NCBI GenBank assembly: GCA_947623185.1
Contig: CANQGL010000022.1
Coordinates: forward strand, 1-32,346
Length of the DNA: 32,346 nt
Origin: an uncultured Lachnospiraceae bacterium
Lineage (GTDB): Bacteria > Bacillota > Clostridia > Lachnospirales > Lachnospiraceae
Direction of reading: 5' to 3'
Shown here: positions 1 to 7,234 of the stretch, one piece after another
Numbering within the stretch: position 1 is the stretch's first letter
Layout: each line of letters starts with the position of its first letter
Notes under the pieces: model-generated
The model's database searches: none
Told to the model about the DNA's origin: nothing
Seen by the model: the letters and a program-made list of their open reading frames with translations, nothing else
Translations under genes and position numbers: made by a program

Positions 1-943
1 CGTCCAGCAGATGAAGAAGATTCGGGTAATTGCAGATCCCCCGGTCGGCGATCAGGATAAACCGGGAGAATCCCAGGCCATCGACGGTTTTCTTCATGGC
101 CGGGAGCAGTGTCAGGTGATCCAGAGTATTGCCCGGGAAGGAAGCGATGGAGACCGGGATCCCGTCCTCATCCATGAACAGCCCCATCTGGACGATGGGC
201 TGGTGCCGTTCTTCCTTACATACGCCGAACTTGCGCTGTCCCTTTTCCAGGACATTTCCTTCTTCGTCTAAAATATCATCATCCGCATCATCGATCTCGA
301 AATAAAAGTTTGTCACATCATAATAGAGGATCTCCGGGGAACGGCCGGCTTTTTTCATCAGGTTCGTGTTGATGCGCCGTATGATCTTATCCTTGTTTTC
401 CGCAAGAAAGGAAAGGGTATCATAGACATTGTCCGGGTTGAAATCCTTCAGGATAGGTTCGTAATAATCATTGTTCTGGCGGACAGTGGCGCATTTGGAG
501 GCAGGGTTGAGGAGCCTGCCGAAGATAAGGAGTTTGGCAAAGCCGTAAACATCGTATTCCAGTTTGGTAAAGCCTTTGTAAGAAGCGAAGAAAAAGTTCA
601 GCCCCAGTTCTTCGAGGATGCGTTCCAGGAGGAGATGGGAGAAGAGCTTTGGGTGTCCGAAACAGTCCGGACTGCCTTCGCGGATGGAAAAGCGATAGGT
701 TTCCACCGGCTGGCAATCCGAACAGTAAGGGATGAGATCCGGGATCAGGGGATTCCCTGCTTTGAAAGATTTTTTCAGCCGTTCTACATAGTCAGGCTGC
801 CCATCATCGAAACGGTCGAGAGGGCCAATATTTTTAATTACTTTTTTCTGAGAGACCTTGAGGCCTGATTTATTGGTGACCCGGACGGACTGTACAAGTC
901 TTAAATAGGGTTTTGCATTATTAATGAAACATTCAACATACAT
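1..943 (-). CDS. IS1634-family transposase, 5' part (runs off the window)
   Basis: The minus strand is open from ATG at 943 to the left edge, about 314 codons without a stop. An AGGAGG lies 6 nt before the ATG. The start reads MYVECFINNAKPYLRLVQSV, followed by KVIKNIGPLDRF. Later segments include YDVTNFYFE, KFGVCKEERHQPIVQMGLFM and FILIADRGI, matching the DDE catalytic-core pattern of IS1634/IS4-type transposases: the first Asp is in YYDVTNFYFE and the second is in IADRG. The C-terminal third with the catalytic Glu lies outside the window. The enzyme would cut and rejoin the ends of its own element. Its A/T-rich leader contrasts with the neighbouring chromosome, as expected for a mobile element. 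Family assignment is from recalled motifs; the element's ends are not defined here. Confidence 0.85.
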   Translation of the reverse strand, partial: MYVECFINNAKPYLRLVQSVRVTNKSGLKVSQKKVIKNIGPLDRFDDGQPDYVERLKKSFKAGNPLIPDLIPYCSDCQPVETYRFSIREGSPDCFGHPKLFSHLLLERILEELGLNFFFASYKGFTKLEYDVYGFAKLLIFGRLLNPASKCATVRQNNDYYEPILKDFNPDNVYDTLSFLAENKDKIIRRINTNLMKKAGRSPEILYYDVTNFYFEIDDADDDILDEEGNVLEKGQRKFGVCKEERHQPIVQMGLFMDEDGIPVSIASFPGNTLDHLTLLPAMKKTVDGLGFSRFILIADRGICNYPNLLHLLD

Positions 944-983
944 AAATAGCCTCCTAAAAATAGACCCATAGACCTATATAATA

Positions 984-1012
984 ATTATATCATAAAGATA
1001 TAAAAAAAGCAA
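984..1012 (-). promoter_or_regulatory. sigma-A promoter of the IS1634-type transposase
   Basis: On the minus strand TTGCTT (1012-1007) is followed after 17 bp by TATAAT (989-984), with a TG one base upstream of the -10 box (extended -10). It lies about 40 bp before the transposase ATG. A 6-bp stem with a 4-base loop (1009-1024) overlaps the -35 box. Confidence 0.75.
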
Positions 1013-1024
1013 GGGAAACCTTGC

Positions 1025-1210
1025 AGAATAAGGAAAAAATTTAATTAGAATCAACTGATAAGTGGCAAACTCGGGTATGCCAATACTGTATTGTTCGAAA
1101 CTTTTTTTAGGGAGAAAAGAAATGCTCACTTTGCCAGGCAGAGCATAAGCCTGATGAAGGGGCTTTTTATGTATAAAAGCGATCTTTTGAAAAATTCCGG
1201 AACAAATGGG
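1025..1210. other. Intergenic stretch between IS element and secG, with terminator-like hairpins
   Basis: No gene is seen here. An A/T-rich leader of the IS gives way near 1070 to more ordinary sequence. ATGCTC/GAGCAT can pair (about 1122-1146), and AAGCC/GGCTT followed by a short T run (about 1147-1171) resembles a weak intrinsic terminator facing right. It may be the tail of a gene now separated by the IS. The IS end lies somewhere between about 1030 and 1120, but the partner repeat is outside the window. Confidence 0.4.
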
Positions 1211-1239
1211 TTGTAATTATAAGGTTTCTGTGTTAAAAT
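1211..1239 (+). promoter_or_regulatory. sigma-A promoter of secG
   Basis: TTGTAA (1211-1216), 17-bp spacer, TAAAAT (1234-1239), with TG at 1231-1232 giving an extended -10 box. Transcription would start near 1246, leaving a short leader with the secG ribosome binding site. Confidence 0.75.
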
Positions 1240-1268
1240 AACACTGTTTGCGGACAGGAGGTGTAGGT

Positions 1269-1502
1269 ATGCTGAGGATCATACTGACAGTTGTATTCGT
1301 TATCTTGTGCATTGCCATGACGGCAATGGTACTGATGCAGGAAGGCAAATCTGCCGGGCTCGGCGCGATCAGCGGAGCGGCGGAGAGCTACTGGGGCAAG
1401 AATAAGGGCCGTTCCATGGAGGGCAACCTCGTAAAATATACTAAGATCGTGGCGGCTGCGATCTTTATTCTGGCTATCGTGCTGAATCTGAAAGTACTTT
1501 AA
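1269..1502 (+). CDS. secG: Preprotein translocase subunit SecG
   Basis: A 77-residue membrane protein. SecG is the small accessory subunit of the SecYEG channel and helps SecA-driven export. The sequence has the family plan: a first helix (about 3-23, LRIILTVVFVILCIAMTAMV), the conserved loop LMQEGKSAGLGAISGAAESYWGKNKGRSMEG, and a second helix (about 58-75). ATG 1269 is chosen over an upstream in-frame TTG at 1248 because AGGAGG (1256-1261) sits 7 nt before it, and because the protein then begins at the usual SecG position. It has its own promoter and a strong terminator, so it is transcribed apart from rnr, although secG-rnr-smpB is a common Firmicute order. Confidence 0.95.
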   Translation: MLRIILTVVFVILCIAMTAMVLMQEGKSAGLGAISGAAESYWGKNKGRSMEGNLVKYTKIVAAAIFILAIVLNLKVL

Positions 1503-1511
1503 AGATAACGG

Positions 1512-1544
1512 ACACTCTTGCAGGAATTCGCAAGAGTGTTTTTT
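1512..1544 (+). terminator. Intrinsic terminator of secG
   Basis: ACACTCTTGC (1512-1521) pairs with GCAAGAGTGT (1530-1539) around an 8-base loop, followed by six T. It begins 9 nt after the secG stop. Confidence 0.9.
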
Positions 1545-1586
1545 ATACCCCCGTATGCAGAAAGGCTGTCGGTGGCAGGCTTTCTG

Positions 1587-1592
1587 TATAAT
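1587..1592 (+). promoter_or_regulatory. Candidate -10 box upstream of rnr
   Basis: TATAAT at 1587-1592 in the secG-rnr gap, with no good -35 hexamer at the right distance. A stem (CAGAAAG/CTTTCTG, about 1558-1586) lies just upstream. If used, the rnr leader would be about 50-140 nt depending on the true start codon. Confidence 0.4.
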
Positions 1593-1735
1593 GTGTCCGT
1601 CCGGACTGTAAGAGACTGTCCGAAGACGATTGATAGGAAAGAAAGGAAGAAGTTGACATAAATAGGAAGACAGACGCCGAGCAGACGGAAAACAGAAACC
1701 TGGCAGGAAACGGAATTCCTGCCGGAAAAGAGATC

Positions 1736-4054
1736 ATGGTGGAAAGCGGAACTCTGGCCGGAAGTATAATTTCAGCAGAAAGTGAGATCCCGGCAGAAAA
1801 AGGAAACCCAGCAGAAAAAAGGAACTTGGCAGAAAAAAGGAACCCTAAAGAAAGAGTAAGCTCGGCTGAAGGCAGGATCCCTGCGGGCAGCAGGGAGCAC
1901 AAAAAGAATACGCAGGACGTTCTGCAGGGTATCTTTACCGCTCACCCGCGCGGATTCGGATTCGTAACGGTCGAGGGATTCGACGAGGACCTGTTCGTGC
2001 CGCCGGACAATGTGAGAGACGCGCTGGACGGGGACACGGTCGAGGTCCGGGCGTCCGGTCAGCGTGGCAGGCTGCGCGCGGAAGCGCTTGTCTTAAAGGT
2101 GATAAAGCGCGCGAACCGCACCGTGGTCGGCCTGTATGAGAAGAACAGAAGCTCCGGCTTTGTGATCCCGGACAATCCGCGCATCACGCGCGATATCCAC
2201 ATCCCGGCCGGAGAGGACGCCGGAGCCGTGACCGGTCATAAGGTCGTGGTCGAACTGACGGATTTCGGCGGACCGCGCAGGAACCCGGAAGGCCGTATAA
2301 TCGAGATTTTGGGCCATAAGAACGATCCCGGTGTCGACATCGAGTCGATCGTGCGGGCCTATGACCTACCGCAGGGATTTCCGCAGCAAGTCATGGACGA
2401 GGCGGCGAGAGCGCCCGAGGAGCTTTCGGAAACGGAGATCGCGCATGAGCTTGAGCGCGGACGCCTTGATCTGCGCGGCGTGATGATGGTGACGATCGAC
2501 GGCGAGGACGCTAAGGACCTGGACGATGCGGTCAGCGCTTCAAAGGAGACCATAAACGGAAGGACGGTCTATCACCTCGGCGTGCACATCGCGGACGTGA
2601 CGCACTATGTAAAAGAAGGTGGCGCGCTCGACCGCGAGGCGCTTAAGCGCGGCACGAGCATTTATCTGGTGGACCGGGTGATCCCGATGTTGCCGCACAG
2701 ACTTTCAAACGGGATCTGCTCGCTCAATGCGGGATGTGACAGGTTGGCGCTCAGCTGCCTGATGGACGTCGACGAAAAGGGAAACGTGACCGGACACGAG
2801 ATCCGCGAGACATTGATCCGCGTAGACCGGCGCATGACCTACACGGCTGTCGATGCGATACTTGAGGCAAACAACCGGACAGCCGAAAACGGCGGCGCAC
2901 CGGAATCCAACATCCAGACAGCCGAAAGTACCGATACGCAGGGACCCAGCCTCCGGATATCCGAAAATGCCGGTACACAGGCTCCCGATGACCGGACAAC
3001 CGACGTGAACACGAGAGTACAGGAATCGGCTGCCCTCGAGGAGTATGCGGATCTCATCCCGCTGTTCCTTCTAATGAACGAGGCGGCGCATGTCCTGCGC
3101 GGGAAGCGTTTTGCGCGCGGCGCGGTCGATTTCGACTTTCCGGAATGCAAGATCACGCTCGACGCAAAAGGCCGACCGACCGATATAAGACCCTATGAGC
3201 GCAGCGAGGCGACGATGCTGATCGAGGATTTCATGCTGGCGGCGAACGAGACCGTCGCGGAGGACTACTTCTGGCAACAGCTCCCGTTCCTCTACCGCAC
3301 GCATGAAAAACCGGACCCCGAGAAGATCCGGGCGTTCGGCATCCTGATCAACAATTTCGGCTATTCGCTTCATCTTCAGAACGGCGAGCTGCACCCGAAA
3401 GAGATGCAGAAACTGCTGGAGCGGGTTTCCGGGACGCCGGAGGAAGCGCTGCTTTCGCGGCTGGCGCTCCGCTCGATGAAACAGGCGAAATACACTGTGG
3501 AGTGCAGCGGACACTTCGGACTGGCGGCGAACTACTATACGCATTTTACGTCCCCGATCCGCCGTTACCCGGATCTGCAGATCCACCGCATCATAAAGGA
3601 AAACCTGCGCGGCGGGCTGAACGAGCGGCACATCGCACACTACGAGGGCATCCTCGGGGAAGTCGCGGTCTCCTCGTCGGCAAGAGAGCGCCTGGCGGAC
3701 GAGGCCGAACGTGAGACGGACAAGGTCAAGAAGATCCAGTACATGGAGAGCCGTATCGGCGAGACCTTTGACGGGATCATTTCCGGCGTGAACAATCACG
3801 GCTTTTATGTAGAGCTTCCGAACACGGTCGAGGGCATGATCCGCCTTTCCGATCTGACGGATGATTACTATATTTTCGACGACCGGCGCTACGAGCTGGT
3901 CGGAGAGCGGACGGGCCGGACCTACAAGCTGGGGCAGAGCATTCGCGTCATGCTCGCGGCGACGGACCGGCATATGCGGACGATCGACTTCCTGCCGGAG
4001 CAGGAGCGATCCGATATAAAAGTGAGGACAGGTCATGGGAAAGGGCAGCATTAA
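1736..4054 (+). CDS. rnr: Ribonuclease R
   Basis: A 772-residue 3'-5' exoribonuclease of the RNase II/R family, which degrades structured RNA and works with SmpB-tmRNA on non-stop messages. After a low-complexity N-terminus (about 1-60) come cold-shock RNA-binding domains ([26 protein letters not shown], about 64-90, then a second), the RNB catalytic domain with the metal-binding [12 protein letters not shown] (about 255-266), [17 protein letters not shown], and a C-terminal S1 domain (about 680-745). Two oddities stand out. The N-terminus contains an 18-bp tandem repeat, and about 50-60 extra Ser/Thr/Glu-rich residues (about 382-430) interrupt the RNB domain after [14 protein letters not shown]. 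The start is uncertain: ATG 1736 has no good ribosome binding site and the frame stays open back to 1637. The stop overlaps smpB by 20 nt. Confidence 0.95.
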   Translation: MVESGTLAGSIISAESEIPAEKGNPAEKRNLAEKRNPKERVSSAEGRIPAGSREHKKNTQDVLQGIFTAHPRGFGFVTVEGFDEDLFVPPDNVRDALDGDTVEVRASGQRGRLRAEALVLKVIKRANRTVVGLYEKNRSSGFVIPDNPRITRDIHIPAGEDAGAVTGHKVVVELTDFGGPRRNPEGRIIEILGHKNDPGVDIESIVRAYDLPQGFPQQVMDEAARAPEELSETEIAHELERGRLDLRGVMMVTIDGEDAKDLDDAVSASKETINGRTVYHLGVHIADVTHYVKEGGALDREALKRGTSIYLVDRVIPMLPHRLSNGICSLNAGCDRLALSCLMDVDEKGNVTGHEIRETLIRVDRRMTYTAVDAILEANNRTAENGGAPESNIQTAESTDTQGPSLRISENAGTQAPDDRTTDVNTRVQESAALEEYADLIPLFLLMNEAAHVLRGKRFARGAVDFDFPECKITLDAKGRPTDIRPYERSEATMLIEDFMLAANETVAEDYFWQQLPFLYRTHEKPDPEKIRAFGILINNFGYSLHLQNGELHPKEMQKLLERVSGTPEEALLSRLALRSMKQAKYTVECSGHFGLAANYYTHFTSPIRRYPDLQIHRIIKENLRGGLNERHIAHYEGILGEVAVSSSARERLADEAERETDKVKKIQYMESRIGETFDGIISGVNNHGFYVELPNTVEGMIRLSDLTDDYYIFDDRRYELVGERTGRTYKLGQSIRVMLAATDRHMRTIDFLPEQERSDIKVRTGHGKGQH
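1790..1843 (+). repeat. 18-bp tandem repeat, three copies, inside rnr
   Basis: Three consecutive 18-bp units (1790-1807, 1808-1825, 1826-1843) with the core GGCAGAAAAAAGGAAC encode [12 protein letters not shown] and LAEKRN. A decayed fourth unit follows (PKERVS). The units keep the reading frame of rnr. Confidence 0.85.
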
Positions 4055-4502
4055 ACTGATCGCCAACAACAAAAAAGCGTATTTTGACTATTTCATCGAC
4101 GATAAATTCGAGTGCGGCATTTCGCTGGCGGGGACGGAGGTAAAATCCCTGCGCATGGGAAAATGCAGCATCAAGGAGTCGTTTGTGCGCATCGTGAACG
4201 GCGAGGTCATCATTTACGGCATGCATATCAGTCCCTACGAAAAGGGGAACATCTTCAACAAGGACCCGCTGCGCGAACGAAAACTCCTGATGCACCGCAG
4301 CGAGATCAATAAGCTGCAGGGAAAGATCAAGGAAAAAGGATTCACGCTCGTTCCGTTGCAGGTCTACTTTAAGGGGAGCCTCGTTAAGGTCGAGATCGGC
4401 CTTGCCCGGGGCAAAAAGCTGTACGACAAGCGTGAGGACATTGCCAAGAAGGACCAGCGGCGCGAGCTGGAGAAAGACTTTAAGGTGAAAAATCTGCGAT
4501 AA
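4035..4502 (+). CDS. smpB: SsrA-binding protein SmpB
   Basis: A 155-residue RNA-binding protein that brings tmRNA to stalled ribosomes and mimics the missing anticodon arm. Family landmarks are [13 protein letters not shown] near the start, [37 protein letters not shown], and the basic tail ([28 protein letters not shown]) that lies in the mRNA channel. Length is typical. ATG 4035 lies inside the 3' end of rnr (20-nt overlap), with GAGGACAGG just upstream, so the two are translationally linked. Its partner RNA gene ssrA is immediately downstream on the opposite strand. Confidence 0.97.
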   Translation: MGKGSIKLIANNKKAYFDYFIDDKFECGISLAGTEVKSLRMGKCSIKESFVRIVNGEVIIYGMHISPYEKGNIFNKDPLRERKLLMHRSEINKLQGKIKEKGFTLVPLQVYFKGSLVKVEIGLARGKKLYDKREDIAKKDQRRELEKDFKVKNLR

Positions 4503-4593
4503 AGGGAAATTCCGGAAACAGGAAGAAACGCCCGAGCCGGAATGAAGTTCCGGCGATAGAAAAATTCCCGTAACAGAAAAAACCCGAAACAGT

Positions 4594-4631
4594 AAAAACT
4601 CCCGTACCGGAAGCTCCGATATGGGAGTTTT
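4594..4631. terminator. Bidirectional terminator shared by smpB and ssrA
   Basis: AAAACTCCCGTA (4594-4605) pairs with TATGGGAGTTTT (4620-4631), twelve pairs with one G-U. The A-rich and T-rich arms let it stop transcripts from both sides. It lies between the convergent smpB stop and the ssrA 3' end. Three decayed copies of a CCCGnAACAGnAAA motif sit just left of it (4511-4600). Confidence 0.85.
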
Positions 4632-4641
4632 GACGTTTCAA

Positions 4642-4982
4642 TGGACCCGAGGGGAGTTGAACCCCTGTCCGAAAACCGATTCCCTGTTCTTCTACTATCA
4701 TAGTCTGTTATTTGACATTCCCTCCGGCGGCCGGAAACAGACATTCTGCCGCTTTCAGTAGCTTCATATTACGCCCATGCGCTCAAAGCTTTACGCATGT
4801 CGTTTCCCGCAATTCATGATGCCGGTTGCTTAAGGAGCGGGTACCTCAAGGCCGACAGCTGCCTGAACTCAGGCTGCGTATGCTAATTCTTCGTTAGCGT
4901 TTATATTTAGGTTGCCATTTAACGCATTGCATGCGGATAGCTTCACCAGCTGCACAGCCCCCGTCGAAACCAGTACGAGCCC
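4642..4982 (-). ncRNA. ssrA: Transfer-messenger RNA (tmRNA)
   Basis: Read on the minus strand, the 5' end GGGCTCG (4982-4976) pairs with CGGGTCC (4643-4649) as the acceptor stem, leaving discriminator A at 4642. The hallmark GGTTTCGACGGGG follows at the 5' end and the T arm GGGGTTCAACTCCCC is at the 3' end. CCA is not encoded. The messenger part ends ...GCT AAC GAA GAA TTA GCA TAC GCA GCC TGA, giving a tag ANEELAYAA if translation resumes at GCT (4898); the frame is also open further upstream. The tag hydrophobic end (AYAA) is the usual protease signal type. The RNA rescues stalled ribosomes together with SmpB, encoded next door. Confidence 0.95.
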
Positions 4983-5010
4983 TCACCGGCGCTCTCAAAA
5001 GAGCATTATC

Positions 5011-5039
5011 ATTCTATCACCGGAAGGCGGCGCTGTCAA
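5011..5039 (-). promoter_or_regulatory. sigma-A promoter of ssrA
   Basis: On the minus strand a consensus TTGACA (5039-5034), a 17-bp spacer and TAGAAT (5016-5011). Transcription would start about 20 nt before the mature 5' end at 4982, fitting 5' processing by RNase P as for other tmRNAs. Confidence 0.85.
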
Positions 5040-5045
5040 GACCCG

Positions 5046-5210
5046 GCGGCATGATAGATCGCCCGCACGGCAGCACGTCAGACCGCAGCAAGTGCAGCAT
5101 GACAGCCGCCCGCACGACAGCACGGCCGGTCACCCGCAGGTGCAGCATGACAGCCGCCCGCAAGTGCGGCACGCCAGATCGCCCACACGACAACACGCCG
5201 GTGTACGCGG
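5046..5210. repeat. Degenerate 46-48 bp tandem repeat, GC-rich
   Basis: A 23-bp block at 5092-5114 recurs exactly at 5140-5162 (period 48). Flanking segments 5046-5091 and about 5164-5210 align to the same unit with many changes (shared pieces GATCGCCCGCAC, ACGACAGCAC, GTGCAGCATGACAGC). About four copies in all, the third being partial. No convincing gene is seen in 5040-5326; open frames on both strands there follow from the repeat composition. Confidence 0.7.
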
Positions 5211-5326
5211 CCTGTACGTCCGTACGCCGGTCTGCCCACGCTGCCGTACCAATCTTCCTGCAAAACCGGTGTGTATCCAAAACACACCAAAAAATCATGC
5301 AGCGGCAACCGCCGCGGCATAGCGGA

Positions 5327-5461
5327 TCACGGCCGGTTTTTCAGCATCTGCCAGATCAGGTCGTGCATCCAGTCCACCGTTTCTCTCAGTTCCTTATTTT
5401 CCCCGTTCAGTCTTTCGATCTCATCTTTCAGTTCCCGGATCGTCAGCTCGATGTCAGCCAT
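5327..5461 (-). CDS. Small coiled-coil protein, 44 residues
   Basis: Starting at ATG 5461 the product is MADIELTIRELKDEIERLNG followed by ENKELRETVDWMHDLIWQML and KNRP. Heptad spacing of I/L residues (I8, L11, I15, L18, L25, V29) predicts a single coiled-coil helix of about 30 residues and then an aromatic-rich C-terminus. AAAGG lies about 11 nt before this ATG; an upstream in-frame ATG at 5521 has no better signal. A GC-rich hairpin and T run follow the stop (about 5285-5312). It stands alone in an otherwise non-coding stretch. I do not recognise the family; it could be a small adaptor protein, and it is also possible that it is not expressed. Confidence 0.5.
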   Translation of the reverse strand: MADIELTIRELKDEIERLNGENKELRETVDWMHDLIWQMLKNRP

Positions 5462-5697
5462 AGCAGTCAGTACCTTTCTTTTATGCGGCAAAAACTGGTA
5501 AAAGTATATCATTGAACGCACGGGATGGGAAGTAAAATAATTCCCTATAATTCGACAGATTCCTGCGGCCGGAAGATCGACTCAAAAAAGTTTCGGAGAA
5601 AAACAGACGACCGTCTCCGCACAGGATCGGGCGGTCGCCTCTGGACAATCGGGCGGTCGACACTGGAAAACGAACAGACGCCTCCGGAAAATGCAGA
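5462..5697. other. Non-coding stretch with a 22-bp repeat
   Basis: No supported gene. ATCGGGCGGTCG occurs at 5626-5637 and 5648-5659 (period 22), and a CGACCG just upstream could pair with either copy. GGGAA/TTCCC around an A/T loop lies near 5526-5544. Confidence 0.5.
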
Positions 5698-5726
5698 TTG
5701 ACTTGAAGGGCTTATTGGAATAAAAT
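5698..5726 (+). promoter_or_regulatory. sigma-A promoter of the MATE operon
   Basis: TTGACT (5698-5703), 17-bp spacer, TAAAAT (5721-5726). Transcription would start near 5733, giving a leader of about 105 nt before the MATE start codon. Confidence 0.8.
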
Positions 5727-5734
5727 AGTCGTTA

Positions 5735-5804
5735 GCGGGACAGGGATCCTGTGCGGCCCGAGAATACGGCATGTCGGTTCGCCCCGTTTCCTGTAGGATC
5801 CCGC
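5735..5804 (+). promoter_or_regulatory. Structured leader of the MATE operon with two competing pairings
   Basis: GCGGGA-CAGG (5735-5744) can pair with CCTG...TCCCGC (5790-5793 and 5799-5804). Alternatively GGGATCCT (5743-5750) pairs perfectly with AGGATCCC (5795-5802). The two structures share bases and cannot coexist. I do not recognise a known riboswitch class and see no T run, so any control would more likely be on translation or RNA stability. Confidence 0.45.
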
Positions 5805-5836
5805 GATAAAATCTTTACGGAATCGAGGTCGCAGGA

Positions 5837-7234
5837 ATGTCGCCGAAGCAGAATGACTTTTCCAAAGGCAGCGTAGTCAAAAACATACTTGGCATGGCCG
5901 TTCCGATGACCGTGGCGCAGATCATCAACGTGCTTTACAACGTGGTGGACCGCATTTACATCGGCTACATCCCGGACCACGCCACGCTGTCGCTGACCGG
6001 TCTTGGCGTCTGCCTGCCCGTCATCACGATCGTGATGGCGTTCGCGAACCTGTTCGGCATGGGTGGCGCGCCGCTCTGTTCGATCGAGCGCGGGAGAGGG
6101 CGCAACGACGAGGCGGAGCTCATCATGGGCAATTCGTTCGTGATGATGCTGATCGTTGGCGTCATCCTGACGGTGGCCTGCCTCACGTTCCGCAGGCCGC
6201 TTCTGTACCTGTTCGGCGCGAGCGACGTAACGTTCCCCTACGCGGAATCCTATATGTCGATCTACATACTCGGCAGCGTGTTCGTGATGACCGGCCTGGG
6301 CATGAACGCGTTTATCAACTCGCAGGGCTTCGGCCGCGTAGGCATGATGACGGTGCTTCTGGGCGCGGTCTGCAACATCATCCTGGATCCGGTTTTCATC
6401 TTCGTGTTCGGCATGGATATCCAGGGCGCGGCGCTGGCGACGGTCCTCTCGCAGTTTCTGTCGGCCGCGTGGATCATCCGGTTCCTGACCGGCGACCGGG
6501 CGATTCTGAAACTCCGGTTTTCGGCCATGCGCCTGAAGAAGACCCGTGTGATGCGCATCATTGCCATGGGCACGTCGACCTTCGTCGCCGGATTTACGAA
6601 CAGCCTGGTGGCGGTCGTCTGCAACGTCATGCTGCAGGGATACGGCGGAGACCTTTACGTCGGCGTCATGACCGTCCTCCATTCGGTCCGCGAGATCGCG
6701 GAGAATACGGTCAAGGGACTGACGAACGGCGCGCAGCCCGTCCTCGGGTACAACTACGGGGCGGGGGAGTACGGACGCGTCAAGCAGGCGATCCGCTTTA
6801 TCTCGATCGTGACGATCTCGTTTACGGTGGTCGCGTGGATATTGATTTCCGCTTTCCCGGTATTCTTTATCCATATCTTCAACCGTGATCCGGAGCTGGT
6901 CACGGCCGCGATCCCGGCGATCCGCGTGTACTTTTTCGGCTTTTGCATGATGTCGCTGCAGTACAGCGGGCAGGCCAGCTTTGTCGGGCTCGGAAAAGCG
7001 AAACAGGCCACGTTCTTCTCGATCTTTCGGAAAGTCGTGATCGTGGTGCCGCTGACGCTTCTCCTGCCGCGCATCGCGGGTCTGGGGGTCATGGGCGTCT
7101 TTGCCGCGGAGCCGGTCTCCAATCTGATCGGCGGCACGGCCTGCTACGGGACCATGATCCGCACGCTCTGGCCGGAGCTGAGCGCGGGCGAGAAAAAGCG
7201 GAAGGAAAGGAGTTCAGATGGAACGGATGAATGA
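5837..7234 (+). CDS. MATE family multidrug/cation efflux transporter
   Basis: A 465-residue polytopic membrane protein. MATE carriers export drugs or metabolites in exchange for sodium ions or protons. It opens with the family signature (VVKNILGMAVPMTVAQIINVLYNVVDRIYIGYI, about 13-45) and shows about twelve hydrophobic segments in two related halves. The halves meet around 230-250, and the second half has ENTVKGLTNGAQPVLGYNYGAG, matching the conserved GxxPxxGYNYGA stretch. The length is normal for the family. ATG 5837 has GAGG and AGGA upstream. The stop overlaps the next gene by 17 nt, so it is the first gene of an operon with three small membrane proteins. Its substrate cannot be told. Confidence 0.93.
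   Translation: MSPKQNDFSKGSVVKNILGMAVPMTVAQIINVLYNVVDRIYIGYIPDHATLSLTGLGVCLPVITIVMAFANLFGMGGAPLCSIERGRGRNDEAELIMGNSFVMMLIVGVILTVACLTFRRPLLYLFGASDVTFPYAESYMSIYILGSVFVMTGLGMNAFINSQGFGRVGMMTVLLGAVCNIILDPVFIFVFGMDIQGAALATVLSQFLSAAWIIRFLTGDRAILKLRFSAMRLKKTRVMRIIAMGTSTFVAGFTNSLVAVVCNVMLQGYGGDLYVGVMTVLHSVREIAENTVKGLTNGAQPVLGYNYGAGEYGRVKQAIRFISIVTISFTVVAWILISAFPVFFIHIFNRDPELVTAAIPAIRVYFFGFCMMSLQYSGQASFVGLGKAKQATFFSIFRKVVIVVPLTLLLPRIAGLGVMGVFAAEPVSNLIGGTACYGTMIRTLWPELSAGEKKRKERSSDGTDE

Noticed and set aside
3071-4072. 333-codon minus-strand frame opposite rnr
   Set aside because: Shadow of the RNase R coding frame; no start signals and no recognisable domain.
5046-5210. CRISPR-like array from regularly spaced repeats near ssrA
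   Set aside because: The units are contiguous and degenerate, with no unique spacers between conserved repeats and no cas genes.
4912-5515. Two overlapping open frames on the plus strand through the ssrA 5' end
   Set aside because: They cross tmRNA, its promoter and the 48-bp repeat; the Arg/His/Pro-rich products follow from the base composition.
5732-6874. 380-codon open frame on the minus strand opposite the MATE gene
   Set aside because: It is antisense to a well recognised transporter, has a low-complexity Asp/Arg/His composition typical of reverse-strand shadows in GC-rich coding DNA, and lacks a ribosome binding site.
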